Positions 1 to 8,357 of a stretch of DNA of 53,950 nt are shown here, piece after piece. The position numbers and the translations under genes are program-made. Below the pieces are notes generated by a model, which saw only the letters and a list, made by a program, of their open reading frames with translations, had not been told where the DNA came from and ran no database searches. The stretch comes from Acidobacteriota bacterium (GTDB lineage: Bacteria; Acidobacteriota; UBA6911). Position 1 is the first letter of the stretch. The number at the start of each line of letters is the position of its first letter. Location of the stretch: assembly GCA_012729555.1 (NCBI GenBank), contig JAAYCX010000018.1, positions 1-53,950 on the forward strand. Direction: 5' to 3'.

Positions 1-97
1 GCAGGCGGCCGTCAACGCCCGCATGCTCATCGACATTCTGGCCGCAACGGCGAAGGAAGCACGGGTGCCCCCATGGACCGCGAAATCATCCACCTGA
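1..97 (+). CDS. C-terminal end of an unidentified protein (partial)
   Basis: The second reading frame is open from the window edge to a TGA at 95-97 and encodes about 31 residues with protein-like composition, including NARMLIDILAATAKEARVP. It overlaps the first 25 nt of the imuB-like gene, as expected for an upstream member of a translationally coupled operon. In classical mutasome cassettes the gene before imuB is imuA, a RecA-like protein, so imuA is a reasonable guess from position only. Nothing in the short tail identifies the family. Another possibility is a chance open frame. Confidence 0.4.
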   Translation, partial: QAAVNARMLIDILAATAKEARVPPWTAKSST

Positions 98-1239
98 CCG
101 TCAGGTCTTTCCCCGTGGCCGTGGAACGGGTGGTGCATCCCGAACTGCGCCGGCGCCCCGTGGTGGTCGCGCCGCGCACCGCGGCGCGCTCGGTCGTGAC
201 GGCGTTGTCCCCGGAAGCCTGGCAGGCGGGGATCCGCAAGGGGATGCTTCTGTCCCGGGCGCTGCGCTGCTGCCGGGACATGGTCGTGCTGCCTCCGAAC
301 GAACCCCTCTACCTCCGGGCCTCCCGCGCGATATGCGGGATCCTGGCGGCGTACTCCCCGGTGCTCGAACCCTCGGGGCACGGGCACGCCTACCTGGACG
401 TCACGGGGACCGGCCGGCTCTGGGGGCCGCCGAGGGACGCCGCCTGGAGAGCGCGCAGGGAGATCCTGCGGCGGCTGGGTCTCGAGGCCGCGCTCGGGAT
501 CGCCTCCAATAAGATGGTCAGCCGGATCGCGACGGAAGCGACGCGGACGGCGGGACTGCAGGACGTGCCGCACGGGGAAGAGAGTTCCTTCCTCTCCCCG
601 CTGCCGGTGCGGCTGCTCCCGGGTATCGGGCCCCGGACCGAGGAGCGGTTCCGGGAACTGAATATCCGCGTCATCCACGAAGTCGCCGCGATGAGGCCGG
701 AACATCTCGCCCTGGCGTTCGGCCGTCCCGGTTTCCTGCTCCGCGAACGGGCCCTGGGGATTGACCGCACCCCGGTGGTCCCGGCGCGTTCGGCACCGGC
801 GCTGGAACTGGAAAGGACGCTGGGCGAAGACTCGAACGATGAAGCGCTGCTCGCGGGGGAACTCGCCGATCTCTGCGACCGGGCGGGGGAGCGGCTGCGC
901 GGGGAGGGGCGGCGCGCCGGGCGGGTGGAGGTGCGGGTCCGCTACGCCGACTACGGGGAGGGGGCGTGGGGGGCGCAGCCGGCCGTGCCGCTCGAGTCGT
1001 CGGCCGCCCTGTACGCCGCGGCCTTCCCCCTGCTCGGCCGGGCGCTCAAGCGGCGCACGCGCGTGCGGAGCGTCCACCTGAGGCTCGGGGCTCTCTCCGC
1101 GGGGCCGGTGCAGATGGACCTGTTCGCCGACCCGGGGCCCGCGCGCCGCCTGCGGCTCGAACAGGCGCTCGACACCCTGCGCCGCCGCTACGGCCGCCCC
1201 GTCCTGCGCCCCGCGGCGCAATCGTCCGTCGGGCGGTAG
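73..1239 (+). CDS. imuB: ImuB-like, catalytically inactive Y-family DNA polymerase
   Basis: 388-residue Y-family polymerase homologue. It aligns through the palm and thumb with the intact DinB encoded at 11879-13057, but the metal-binding acids are gone. The DinB motif HVDMDAFYAAVE reads HLTVRSFPVAVE here (T9, R11), and SIDEAFLD reads GHGHAYLD (G104, H105). This loss defines ImuB proteins, which act as non-catalytic scaffolds linking the beta clamp, ImuA and DnaE2 in error-prone translesion synthesis. A clamp-binding pentapeptide QMDLF is at residues 347-351. dnaE2 starts 8 nt downstream, so the two are surely one operon. The ATG at 73 lies inside the end of the upstream frame; no LexA box can be seen because the operon promoter is outside the window. 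Confidence 0.87.
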   Translation: MDREIIHLTVRSFPVAVERVVHPELRRRPVVVAPRTAARSVVTALSPEAWQAGIRKGMLLSRALRCCRDMVVLPPNEPLYLRASRAICGILAAYSPVLEPSGHGHAYLDVTGTGRLWGPPRDAAWRARREILRRLGLEAALGIASNKMVSRIATEATRTAGLQDVPHGEESSFLSPLPVRLLPGIGPRTEERFRELNIRVIHEVAAMRPEHLALAFGRPGFLLRERALGIDRTPVVPARSAPALELERTLGEDSNDEALLAGELADLCDRAGERLRGEGRRAGRVEVRVRYADYGEGAWGAQPAVPLESSAALYAAAFPLLGRALKRRTRVRSVHLRLGALSAGPVQMDLFADPGPARRLRLEQALDTLRRRYGRPVLRPAAQSSVGR

Positions 1240-1247
1240 AGGGGATT

Positions 1248-4223
1248 ATGTTCGTCCACCTTCACGTCCATTCCCACTACTCCTTCTGCCGCGGCGCCAG
1301 CAGCATCGAAGCCCTGGTGGATGCGGCCCTGGAGCGGGGGATGCCGGCGCTCGGACTGACCGACATCAACGGCGTCTACGGGCTGGTCCGGTTCCTTCAA
1401 TATGCCGCCCAGCGGGGGCTGCGGCCCGTTGTAGGGGCGGAACTGAGGGCGGAAGGGGAGCGGGCGACGCTGCTCGTGCGCAACCGCGAGGGGTACGCCC
1501 TGCTCTGCCGCATCATCTCCGGGCTCCGGGAGCCCGGCTTCCGGCTCTCCCGCGCCCTCATGGAGGAGCGGGAAAACCTGGTCGTGCTCAGCAGCCAGGT
1601 CCCGCTGCTGGGGGCGCTCGCCCGCCAGAACGGGACCTCGGGCCTCTACGTCGAGCTCGACGATCCCCGGACCGAGGCGGGCCTCGTCGATTTTTCCCGG
1701 GCCTCGGGCGTCCCCCCCGTGGCGGCCAACGACGTCTATTTCGCCGACCCTTCCGATCACGCGCTCCACCGGTTGCTGCGCGCCATCGACCTGAACACCT
1801 CCCTGTCCCGGGTCCCGCCGGGGGAACTGGCGGGGGAGGACCGCTGGCTGAAGCCGGAGGCGGAGATGGAGCGCCGCTACCCGCACCTCGTCCGCGCCCT
1901 CGACAACGCCGCCCGCATCGCCGACGCGTGCCGGGCCGACCTGGAGATGGGCAAGCCGGTGTTCCCCCCCTGCGACCTTCCCGAAGGCGCCGACGCGTCG
2001 GGGTACCTGCGGGAGGAGTGCTACCGGGGGGCCGAGAGCCGCTACGGGGAGCTTTCCGATTCGGTGCTGAAGCGGCTGGACCACGAACTGGGCATCATCG
2101 AATCGAAGGGGTTCGCCCCCTATTTCCTGGTCGTGCGCGACATCGTCCGCCGCTCGGCGCGCACCTGCGGCCGGGGGTCGGCCGCGGCCAGCCTGGTTTC
2201 CTACTGCCTGGGGATCACCCACGTGGAGCCGATCACCCACAACCTTTTCTTCGAGCGCTTCCTCAACGAGGGGCGGAGCGACCCGCCCGACATCGACATC
2301 GATTTCCCGTGGGACGAGCGGGACGGCGTCCTCGAGGACGTGTTGATGAAATACGGGGCCGGGCGGGCGGCCATGATCGCCAACCACGTGGGGTTCGGCG
2401 CGCGCGCGGCCGTCCGGGAGGTGGCCAGGGTGTACGGCATCCCCGAGGCCGAGATCCGGGCGGTCACCCGGCGCATCGGCTATTACTGGGCGCTCGGCCA
2501 TCTCGAGGACGCCGTGCGGCACCACCCCGTTTTCAAGGACATGAAACTGGGCGCCCCCTGGCCCGAGATCCTCCGTATGGCCGTGCGGCTCGACGGCTGT
2601 CCCCGGCACCTGTCGGTCCACTGCGGCGGCGTCGTCATCGTGCCCGACCGCATCGACCGCTACGTGCCCGTGGAGACCGCGCCCAAGGGGGTCCCGATCA
2701 TCCAGTGGGAGAAGGACCAGGCGGAAGACGCGGGCCTGATCAAGATCGACCTCCTGGGCAACCGCTCGCTCGCGGTGATCCGGGACGCGCTCGCCGCCGT
2801 CCGGGAGCACTGCGGGGTGGATATCGACTACGGGCGCTGGGACCCCACCGGCGACGCCCGGACCCGGGACTTCATCCGCAGGGGGGACACCCTGGGGGTT
2901 TTTTACGTGGAGTCCCCCTCCATGCGGCAGTTGCAGCAGAAGTGCGGCACCGGCGATTTCGACCACCTGGTGATTCACAGCTCCATCATCCGCCCGGCCG
3001 CCAACCGGTATATCCGCGAGTATGTCCGGCGGCTGCGGGGCGGCGCCTGGACGTCGCTCCACCCCGTCCTGGACGAAGTCCTCCGGGAGACGTACGGGAT
3101 CATGGTCTACCAGGAGGACGTCTCGCGCATCGCGATGGCGATGGCGGGGTTCGGTGCGGCCGACGCCGACCTGCTCCGGAAGGTCCTTTCGAAGAAGCGG
3201 GCGGGCGGAAAGCTCGAGGATTACAGGTGGAGGTTCTTCTCCGGTGCGGCCGCCCGGGGCGTTTCGCGGGAAGTGGCGGAAGAGGTCTGGGGGATGATCC
3301 TGAGCTTTTCCGGGTACTCGTTCTGCAAGCCGCATTCGGCATCCTACGCCCTGGTCTCCTACAAGTCCTGCTACCTGCGGGCCCATTACCCGGCCGAGTT
3401 CATGGCCGCGGTGCTCACCAACGGGGGAGGGTACTATTCGGCCTTCGCCTACGTGTCCGAAGCCCGCAGGATGGGGCTCGAGGTGCGGCTCCCGGACGTC
3501 AACGAAAGCGGGCGGGAGTATCGGGGCCAGGGGAGGGTGCTGCGCGTCGGGCTGATGCAGCTCAAGGGGCTCGGCCGGGCGGCGCTCGAGGCCGTCCTCG
3601 AGGCGCGCCGCGAGGGGCCGTTCCGGTCGCTGGAGGATTTTTTCCGCCGAGTCCCGATCGATATGGCGGACGTGAAGATCCTCGTCAAGTCCGGCGCCCT
3701 GGACGGCATCTCCGGCGGCGCCACCCGGCCCGAAATGATCTGGAAGGCGCTCCTGTGGCAGGAAACGCGCGCGGCGCGCCGGCCGGCGGCCCGCTCGCTT
3801 TTCGAGGACCTGCCCCCGGCGGAGCCCCCGCGGGTGCCGCAATATCCCCCCCGCGCCATCCTGGAGCACGAACTGGAGACGCTCGGTTTCCTCCTCAGCC
3901 GCCACCCGCTCGCCCTCTACGCGCGGCCGCTGTCGCGGTGCGGATGCGTGCGGGGGGCCGATCTCGCGAAACATGCGGGGAAGCGGGTGACCACGGCGGG
4001 CTGGTGGGTGACGGGGAAACTCATCACCACCCGGGACGACGAGCCGATGGAGTTCATCAGTTTCGAGGACACCAGCGCCCTGTACGAAACCGTCTTCTTT
4101 CCGGAAGCCTACGCCCGTTTCTGCCACATGCTGAACCGTTCCCGCCCCTACCTGCTCGGCGGCACGGTTCAGGAGGAGTTCGGCGCGGTCACGCTCGCCG
4201 TCGACTCGGTGCGGTTTCTTTAG
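1248..4223 (+). CDS. dnaE2: Error-prone DNA polymerase III alpha subunit DnaE2 (ImuC)
   Basis: 991-residue C-family replicative-type polymerase. The N-terminal PHP domain starts HLHVHSHYSF. The palm has the PDIDIDF motif, with D350 and D352 as catalytic acids, and a third acid D501 in KIDLLGN. Helix-hairpin-helix and finger regions follow, and a C-terminal OB-fold carries TTAGWWVTGKL. The length is that of DnaE2 rather than the longer DnaE1, and the position directly behind imuB supports the error-prone paralogue. It would carry out mutagenic lesion bypass, loaded on the clamp through ImuB. The chosen ATG follows the imuB stop by 8 nt and precedes the conserved PHP start; the open frame extends far upstream only because of high GC. 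Confidence 0.93.
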   Translation: MFVHLHVHSHYSFCRGASSIEALVDAALERGMPALGLTDINGVYGLVRFLQYAAQRGLRPVVGAELRAEGERATLLVRNREGYALLCRIISGLREPGFRLSRALMEERENLVVLSSQVPLLGALARQNGTSGLYVELDDPRTEAGLVDFSRASGVPPVAANDVYFADPSDHALHRLLRAIDLNTSLSRVPPGELAGEDRWLKPEAEMERRYPHLVRALDNAARIADACRADLEMGKPVFPPCDLPEGADASGYLREECYRGAESRYGELSDSVLKRLDHELGIIESKGFAPYFLVVRDIVRRSARTCGRGSAAASLVSYCLGITHVEPITHNLFFERFLNEGRSDPPDIDIDFPWDERDGVLEDVLMKYGAGRAAMIANHVGFGARAAVREVARVYGIPEAEIRAVTRRIGYYWALGHLEDAVRHHPVFKDMKLGAPWPEILRMAVRLDGCPRHLSVHCGGVVIVPDRIDRYVPVETAPKGVPIIQWEKDQAEDAGLIKIDLLGNRSLAVIRDALAAVREHCGVDIDYGRWDPTGDARTRDFIRRGDTLGVFYVESPSMRQLQQKCGTGDFDHLVIHSSIIRPAANRYIREYVRRLRGGAWTSLHPVLDEVLRETYGIMVYQEDVSRIAMAMAGFGAADADLLRKVLSKKRAGGKLEDYRWRFFSGAAARGVSREVAEEVWGMILSFSGYSFCKPHSASYALVSYKSCYLRAHYPAEFMAAVLTNGGGYYSAFAYVSEARRMGLEVRLPDVNESGREYRGQGRVLRVGLMQLKGLGRAALEAVLEARREGPFRSLEDFFRRVPIDMADVKILVKSGALDGISGGATRPEMIWKALLWQETRAARRPAARSLFEDLPPAEPPRVPQYPPRAILEHELETLGFLLSRHPLALYARPLSRCGCVRGADLAKHAGKRVTTAGWWVTGKLITTRDDEPMEFISFEDTSALYETVFFPEAYARFCHMLNRSRPYLLGGTVQEEFGAVTLAVDSVRFL

Positions 4224-4265
4224 CCCTGTCCCGCGGTTGACGGTTCGGGATCGGACGGACCCGGG

Positions 4266-4271
4266 TATAAT
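4266..4271 (+). promoter_or_regulatory. Candidate -10 element before the MBL-fold gene
   Basis: A perfect TATAAT sits 38 nt before the ATG at 4309, in the short gap after dnaE2. There is no good -35 hexamer at 16-18 bp; the nearest, TTGACG at 4237, is 23 bp away. The call rests on the -10 alone. Confidence 0.35.
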
Positions 4272-4308
4272 AAAAAAAGATATGCGGAAACATAATGGAG
4301 GACGGATG

Positions 4309-5043
4309 ATGAACGGAACCTTGATGCTGCGGGGCCTGGCGGTCGCCGCTCTTGCCGGGCTGCTTGTCCCGGCGGGCGCCGAGGCGCAGAAGACATTCGC
4401 CGGGGATTCCTTCGAGACTTCGGGCGGAGAACTGAAAATCACCTTTATCGGGCACGGGACGCTGATGCTGACATACGCGGGCAAGGTGATCCACGTCGAT
4501 CCCGTGTCGATGTACGCCGATTACGCGACGATGCCCAAGGCGGACCTGGTCCTGGTCACGCACGAACATGGCGACCACCTGGACGCCAAAGCGGTCGCGG
4601 CCGTCAGCACCTCCCGCACCGTCGTGGCCGCCAACGAAAAGGCGGCGGGATCGCTCGGCGGCGCGGTCGTGATGAAGAACGGGGACGCGCGCACCCTGGC
4701 CGGCATCCCCGTCGAGGCGGTCCCCGCGTACAATTTCGAGAAGGCGTTCCACCCCAAGGGGAACGGCAACGGCTACGTCCTCACCTTCGGCGACCGGCGC
4801 GTCTACATCGCCGGGGACACGGAAAACGTTCCCGAGATCAAGAAACTGGAGGGGATCGACATCGCCTTCCTGCCGATGAACCAGCCCTTCACGATGACGC
4901 CCGAACAGGTCGCCGACACGGCGCGCTCCCTGCGGCCCCGGGTGCTGTACCCCTATCATTTCGGGGAGACGGACACCTCGAAACTGGTGGAACTGTTGAA
5001 GGGCGAGGAGGGGATCGACGTCCGGATCCGGCAGCTGCAGTAG
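4309..5043 (+). CDS. Exported metallo-beta-lactamase-fold hydrolase (UlaG-like)
   Basis: The start is chosen at the second of two tandem ATGs (4306 and 4309) because GGAGGA at 4297-4302 is 6 nt before it. A signal peptide (MLRGLAVAALAGLLVPAGAEA) precedes a roughly 220-residue MBL domain. The metal motif is THEHGDHLD (H85, H87, D89, H90), with a later AGDTEN segment and a C-terminal YPYHFGETD histidine. This matches the UlaG/YtnP-like branch of MBL-fold hydrolases, usually metal-dependent hydrolases of lactones, phosphodiesters or similar small substrates. The substrate cannot be told from sequence. It is probably periplasmic and has its own promoter, independent of the mutasome genes. Confidence 0.85.
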   Translation: MNGTLMLRGLAVAALAGLLVPAGAEAQKTFAGDSFETSGGELKITFIGHGTLMLTYAGKVIHVDPVSMYADYATMPKADLVLVTHEHGDHLDAKAVAAVSTSRTVVAANEKAAGSLGGAVVMKNGDARTLAGIPVEAVPAYNFEKAFHPKGNGNGYVLTFGDRRVYIAGDTENVPEIKKLEGIDIAFLPMNQPFTMTPEQVADTARSLRPRVLYPYHFGETDTSKLVELLKGEEGIDVRIRQLQ

Positions 5044-5064
5044 GCGCCGGGCGAGGGGCAGCGC

Positions 5065-5097
5065 CGCCGGGACCGCCCGGGGAGGGCGGTCCCGGCG
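5065..5097. terminator. Hairpin between convergent genes
   Basis: A perfect 14-bp GC-rich inverted repeat (arms 5065-5078 and 5084-5097, loop GGGGA) lies in the 61-nt gap between the convergent MBL and TPR genes. It has no T tract on either side, so it is a plausible bidirectional transcription-ending or RNA-stabilising hairpin rather than a classical intrinsic terminator. Confidence 0.55.
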
Positions 5098-5104
5098 AAC
5101 GGGT

Positions 5105-6100
5105 TTACTTCAGTTCCTGCTCCGCTTTCTGGATGACGTTGTTGATGCCCGTCAGCGAGCCGCGGTGACTGCTCTTCCAGAGTTTTTCCAGGTTCTGCCT
5201 CGCCGCCGAGGCCACCGACCCCTTGATCACGTAGGCCTTGGCGAAATTCAGCATGGCCGGGGCGGTCTTGCCCGACTGCCAGTAGGCCAGCCCCAGGTGG
5301 TAGTAGGCGGTGTCGTTTCTCTTGTAATAACCGACCGATTTGTCCAGGTTGCTGATCGCCGAGGCGTAGCTCTGGTTCTGGTAGGCCGATATTCCGATCG
5401 TGTAGTAGGCCGTGGCGTAATAACTGTCGGTGGCCTTTTTCCAGTCGCCGGCGCTCACCGCCGCCGGTTTTTCCGCTTTCGGAAGGGAGCTGACCGTCAT
5501 CCTGGCGTATTTGTTCGCCTTGGCCATGTCCTGGGTGGAGAGAAAATGGCGCGTCAGCCCGTCCGAGATCTCGTAGAAGCTCGTATCTTTGGCCAGGGCG
5601 CGCTCCCCCCACTGGACGAACTTGGCCTGGTTTCCCAGCTGCTGGTAGGCCCTGGCGAGGGCGTGGGCCAGCTGGGCGCTCGGCTTGGCCGCGTAGGCCT
5701 TTTCTCCGAAGGTGGCGAAACCCTTGGTGTTGTCGGTTTTCGAATAGGCCTCGGCCATGGCGGCGAAGGTGAAATCGTCATCGGGCACGCCTGCCAGGAA
5801 TCTGTTGCCCAGGGTGATGATCTGCGCGTAGTCTCCCTCCTGCCCCAGGTTCACGATGAGAGTCTGGTACTCGGCCATCACGTGCTCGCGCAGGCTCGTC
5901 TTGGGGTTTTCCTTGAGGAATTGCGCGGCCTTGTCCACCTTGGCCGCGGCGTCGGCCGTGGCCTTGATATCCTCGTAGCTCTTGTATTGCGCCTCGGTAT
6001 AATCCTGCGCCTGCTGCGCCGCTGCCGGCATGACGGCCAGGCAGAGGAACAGGAAGCCGGCCAGCGTTCTGGAAATCATGGAAGTCGTGGGGGAAGTCAT
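5105..6100 (-). CDS. Secreted tetratricopeptide-repeat protein
   Basis: 331 residues from the ATG whose complement is at 6098-6100; AAGGAGA lies 8 nt upstream, so the longer open frame to 6154 is not used. A signal peptide (MISRTLAGFLFLCLAVMPAAAQQ) is followed by an all-helical protein with TPR-type repeats. The clearest are in the second half: SYYATAYYTIGISAYQNQ and AYYHLGLAYWQSGKTA. It is probably a periplasmic or outer-membrane-associated scaffold for protein interactions. It is transcribed divergently from the ParB-like gene and convergently with the MBL gene, apparently alone. No enzymatic domain is seen. Confidence 0.78.
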   Translation of the reverse strand: MTSPTTSMISRTLAGFLFLCLAVMPAAAQQAQDYTEAQYKSYEDIKATADAAAKVDKAAQFLKENPKTSLREHVMAEYQTLIVNLGQEGDYAQIITLGNRFLAGVPDDDFTFAAMAEAYSKTDNTKGFATFGEKAYAAKPSAQLAHALARAYQQLGNQAKFVQWGERALAKDTSFYEISDGLTRHFLSTQDMAKANKYARMTVSSLPKAEKPAAVSAGDWKKATDSYYATAYYTIGISAYQNQSYASAISNLDKSVGYYKRNDTAYYHLGLAYWQSGKTAPAMLNFAKAYVIKGSVASAARQNLEKLWKSSHRGSLTGINNVIQKAEQELK

Positions 6101-6219
6101 GGTGTCGTCTCCTTCGTTACGTGCCCGGCAGCGGTTTCCGCGGCCGCCCGGCACCCTTGGCGTTTTATATCAAAAGCCTTCTGTAAACACAACTTGAAAC
6201 GGCCGCCCCGCACATCGGC

Positions 6220-6249
6220 TTGTGAACCCCCGCCCGGATCCGATATGCT
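6220..6249 (+). promoter_or_regulatory. Candidate promoter for a leaderless parB-like mRNA
   Basis: TTGTGA (6220-6225), an 18-bp spacer and TATGCT (6244-6249), each matching 4 of 6 consensus positions. The -10 ends 6 nt before the ATG at 6256, so transcription would start at or next to the start codon. No Shine-Dalgarno sequence precedes this ATG. Confidence 0.45.
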
Positions 6250-6255
6250 TCCGGC

Positions 6256-7227
6256 ATGAACATGGCCGACACGCCCATCCGGGACATCGATGCGGAGAAC
6301 GAGGAGTGCAGGGTCAGCGAGGAGCTGGAGCCGCCCCCCCTCATCCGGTCGATCCGTGAAATAGGCCAGCTGAACCCGGTGGTCCTGCTCGAGCGCGGCG
6401 GGCGCCGGACGATCGTGTGCGGGTTCCGCAGGCTCCACGCCGCCCGGCGACTCGGCCGGGAATCGGTCCCTGCGCGCATCCTGGGCGAGGCCGATTTTTC
6501 CCCCCTGCACCCGATGGAGTTCGCCCTGCGGGACAACCTCGCGGCCCGGCGCCTGGAACCGCTCGAGCGGGCCCGCGCGCTGCGGAAGCTCGGGGAGGCC
6601 GGCCTGCCGCGGGAGAGGATCGTCCGGGACTATCTCCCGCTCCTGGATCTGCCCCCGCGCGACGAGGTCCTCGAGGCCCAGGTCCTGGTCGACCGGGCGC
6701 ACCCCGGCCTGCGCCGCTGCCTGGCCGGGGGCGTCCTGACACAGCAGAGCGTGGAGGCGCTGGCAAAAAGGGCATCGCCGCTGCAGGAGCGTTTCTCCCT
6801 CCTGGTGGAGCGCGTCCGCCTCAGCGCCAGCCTGCAGCGCCAGCTCCTCGGGCTGCTGGGGGACCTGGCGGCCAGGGACGGCGCCCCCTGGGGCGCTCCG
6901 CTGGACGGGGAGGAGGCCGGCGCGGTCCTGGACGATCCCTCGCTCTCCCCTTCCCAGAAGGGGGAGCGGCTCTACGAGGCGCTCTACCGACTGCGCCACC
7001 CCCGGCTGAACCGGGCCCGCGACCGTTTCCGGCGGCGGGAACGGGCGCTCGGCCTCCCGGGGTCGATCCGGCTCGCGCCGCACCCCTATTTCGAAACGGC
7101 CGACATCCGCGTCGAGTTTTCGGCCCCCGACGCGGCGCGCTTCCGGGAGCTGGCCGGGGAGCTCGAGCGGGCGGCCCGCTCGCCCGTGCTGGAGGAACTG
7201 TTCGAGGTGGAAGGGGAGACCCCATGA
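6256..7227 (+). CDS. ParB/Spo0J-family nuclease-like protein
   Basis: 323 residues. The N-terminal ParB domain (about residues 8-105) shows the family pattern: a PLIRSIREIGQLNPVVLL segment, the GFRRLHAARRLG box (GxRRxxA type) and FALRDNLAARRLEPLERARAL. A helical middle follows, and a C-terminal part unlike canonical chromosome-partitioning ParB. There is no parA next to it. It instead overlaps the SPL-like radical SAM gene by ATGA, so the two are translationally coupled and probably act together. A role in DNA recognition or repair is more likely than plasmid or chromosome partitioning, but this is inference. Confidence 0.8.
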   Translation: MNMADTPIRDIDAENEECRVSEELEPPPLIRSIREIGQLNPVVLLERGGRRTIVCGFRRLHAARRLGRESVPARILGEADFSPLHPMEFALRDNLAARRLEPLERARALRKLGEAGLPRERIVRDYLPLLDLPPRDEVLEAQVLVDRAHPGLRRCLAGGVLTQQSVEALAKRASPLQERFSLLVERVRLSASLQRQLLGLLGDLAARDGAPWGAPLDGEEAGAVLDDPSLSPSQKGERLYEALYRLRHPRLNRARDRFRRRERALGLPGSIRLAPHPYFETADIRVEFSAPDAARFRELAGELERAARSPVLEELFEVEGETP

Positions 7228-8321
7228 CGGCCTATCGCCCGGGGGAGGTGATCGTCGAAGCCGGGTCGTGGAACGACGGCGCCACCGCCGACATCCTCCG
7301 GAACCTCCCGGGGATCCCCTGCCGGACGGTGGAGGACGCCGGCGGGGTCTCCGCCTCCCGCGATACGCTGGTGCTCGCGCGTCACCGGGGCAGGTTCCTG
7401 AAGCGGTGCCAGGGCTCCGGGGCGGAGATGTGCTGCAACTATTTCATCGCCAGCTACGCCTGGAACTGCCACTTCGGGTGCACCTACTGCGTGCTGCAGT
7501 CCTACCTCGACGGGAGCGGGATCGTCGTCTGTACCAATATCGAGGACTTCCTGGGGGACATCGGCCGGACGCTGGCCGAATCCCCCGACCGGACCTTCCG
7601 GATCGGCACCGGCGAGCTGGCGGATTCCCTCGCCCTGGACCCCATCACGGGCTATTCCAGGAGGGTGGTCCCGTTTTTCGCCCGGCTGCCGAACGGCATC
7701 CTCGAACTCAAGACGAAATCGGACCGGGTCGAGAACCTCGAGGGGCTCGAGCACGGCGGGCGCACGGTGGTCTCCTGGTCGATGAACTCGCGCCGCATCT
7801 GCCGCTCGGAGGAGGCACGCGCGGCAACGCTCAAGGAGCGCCTCGCCGCCGCCGACCGCTGCCGCCGCTGGGGCTACCGGATCGGGTTTCACTTCGACCC
7901 GATCGTGCACTACGAAGGCTGGGAGGAGGAGTACCGCGAGGTCGTCCGGATGATCTTTTCCGTCGTCGACCCCGGCGACGTGGCGTGGATCAGCCTGGGC
8001 TCCCTGCGCTTCACCCCCCACCTGCGCGAGCGCCTCATCGAGCGCCACCCCGGTTCGCGCCTCCCCTGGGGCGAGTTCGTCCCCGGCCATCACGGGAAGC
8101 TGCGCTACTTCCGGCCGGTCAGGGAGGATATCTACCGGAAGATGCACTCCTGGATCCGCGAGTGCGCGCCCGGGGTGCTGGTCTACCTCTGCATGGAAAG
8201 CCGTCTGGTCTGGGAGCGGAGCCTGGGCTGCGCCGTCCGGGACGCCCGCCACCTATCCGATTGCCTCGATGCCGCCGCGCCCGGCCGGTTCCGGCCCTCC
8301 ACGCGGGCAAATGGGCTATAA
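7224..8321 (+). CDS. Spore photoproduct lyase-like radical SAM protein
   Basis: 365 residues. The radical-SAM cluster motif CxxxCxxC is C82-HFG-C86-TY-C89, within the YAWNCHFGCTYC context typical of the SplB family. The rest (RIGTGELADSLALD, LELKTKSDRV, a late HHGKLRYFRPV) also follows that family. True spore photoproduct lyases repair thymine dimer adducts of spore DNA and use a conserved Cys as hydrogen donor in the region aligned with TGELADSLALD; no Cys is visible there. No sporulation gene is in the window. It is coupled to the ParB-like gene by a 4-nt ATGA overlap. Probably a DNA- or nucleotide-modifying radical SAM enzyme of unknown substrate. Confidence 0.85.
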   Translation: MTAYRPGEVIVEAGSWNDGATADILRNLPGIPCRTVEDAGGVSASRDTLVLARHRGRFLKRCQGSGAEMCCNYFIASYAWNCHFGCTYCVLQSYLDGSGIVVCTNIEDFLGDIGRTLAESPDRTFRIGTGELADSLALDPITGYSRRVVPFFARLPNGILELKTKSDRVENLEGLEHGGRTVVSWSMNSRRICRSEEARAATLKERLAAADRCRRWGYRIGFHFDPIVHYEGWEEEYREVVRMIFSVVDPGDVAWISLGSLRFTPHLRERLIERHPGSRLPWGEFVPGHHGKLRYFRPVREDIYRKMHSWIRECAPGVLVYLCMESRLVWERSLGCAVRDARHLSDCLDAAAPGRFRPSTRANGL

Positions 8322-8322
8322 T
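8317..8322 (+). promoter_or_regulatory. Candidate -10 element for the copper ATPase gene
   Basis: A perfect TATAAT overlapping the stop codon of the SPL-like gene, 35 nt before the ATPase ATG. No recognisable -35 lies at the usual spacing. Confidence 0.35.
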
Positions 8323-8357
8323 GATCGCAGGGACGGCCTCGAGATGGAGAACGGAAG

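Noticed and set aside
4237-4271. TTGACG/TATAAT as a standard promoter pair before the MBL gene
   Set aside because: The spacer is 23 bp, well outside the 16-18 bp range; only the -10 element is kept.
1188-4484. 1098-codon open frame on the minus strand opposite dnaE2
   Set aside because: Mirror frame of a GC-rich gene: composition dominated by Arg, Pro, Gly and Ala with no domain, while the plus strand encodes a complete DnaE2.
6256-7227. ParB-like gene as a chromosome or plasmid partition gene
   Set aside because: No parA and no parS-like palindromes nearby, and it is coupled to a radical SAM enzyme; a partition role is not supported.
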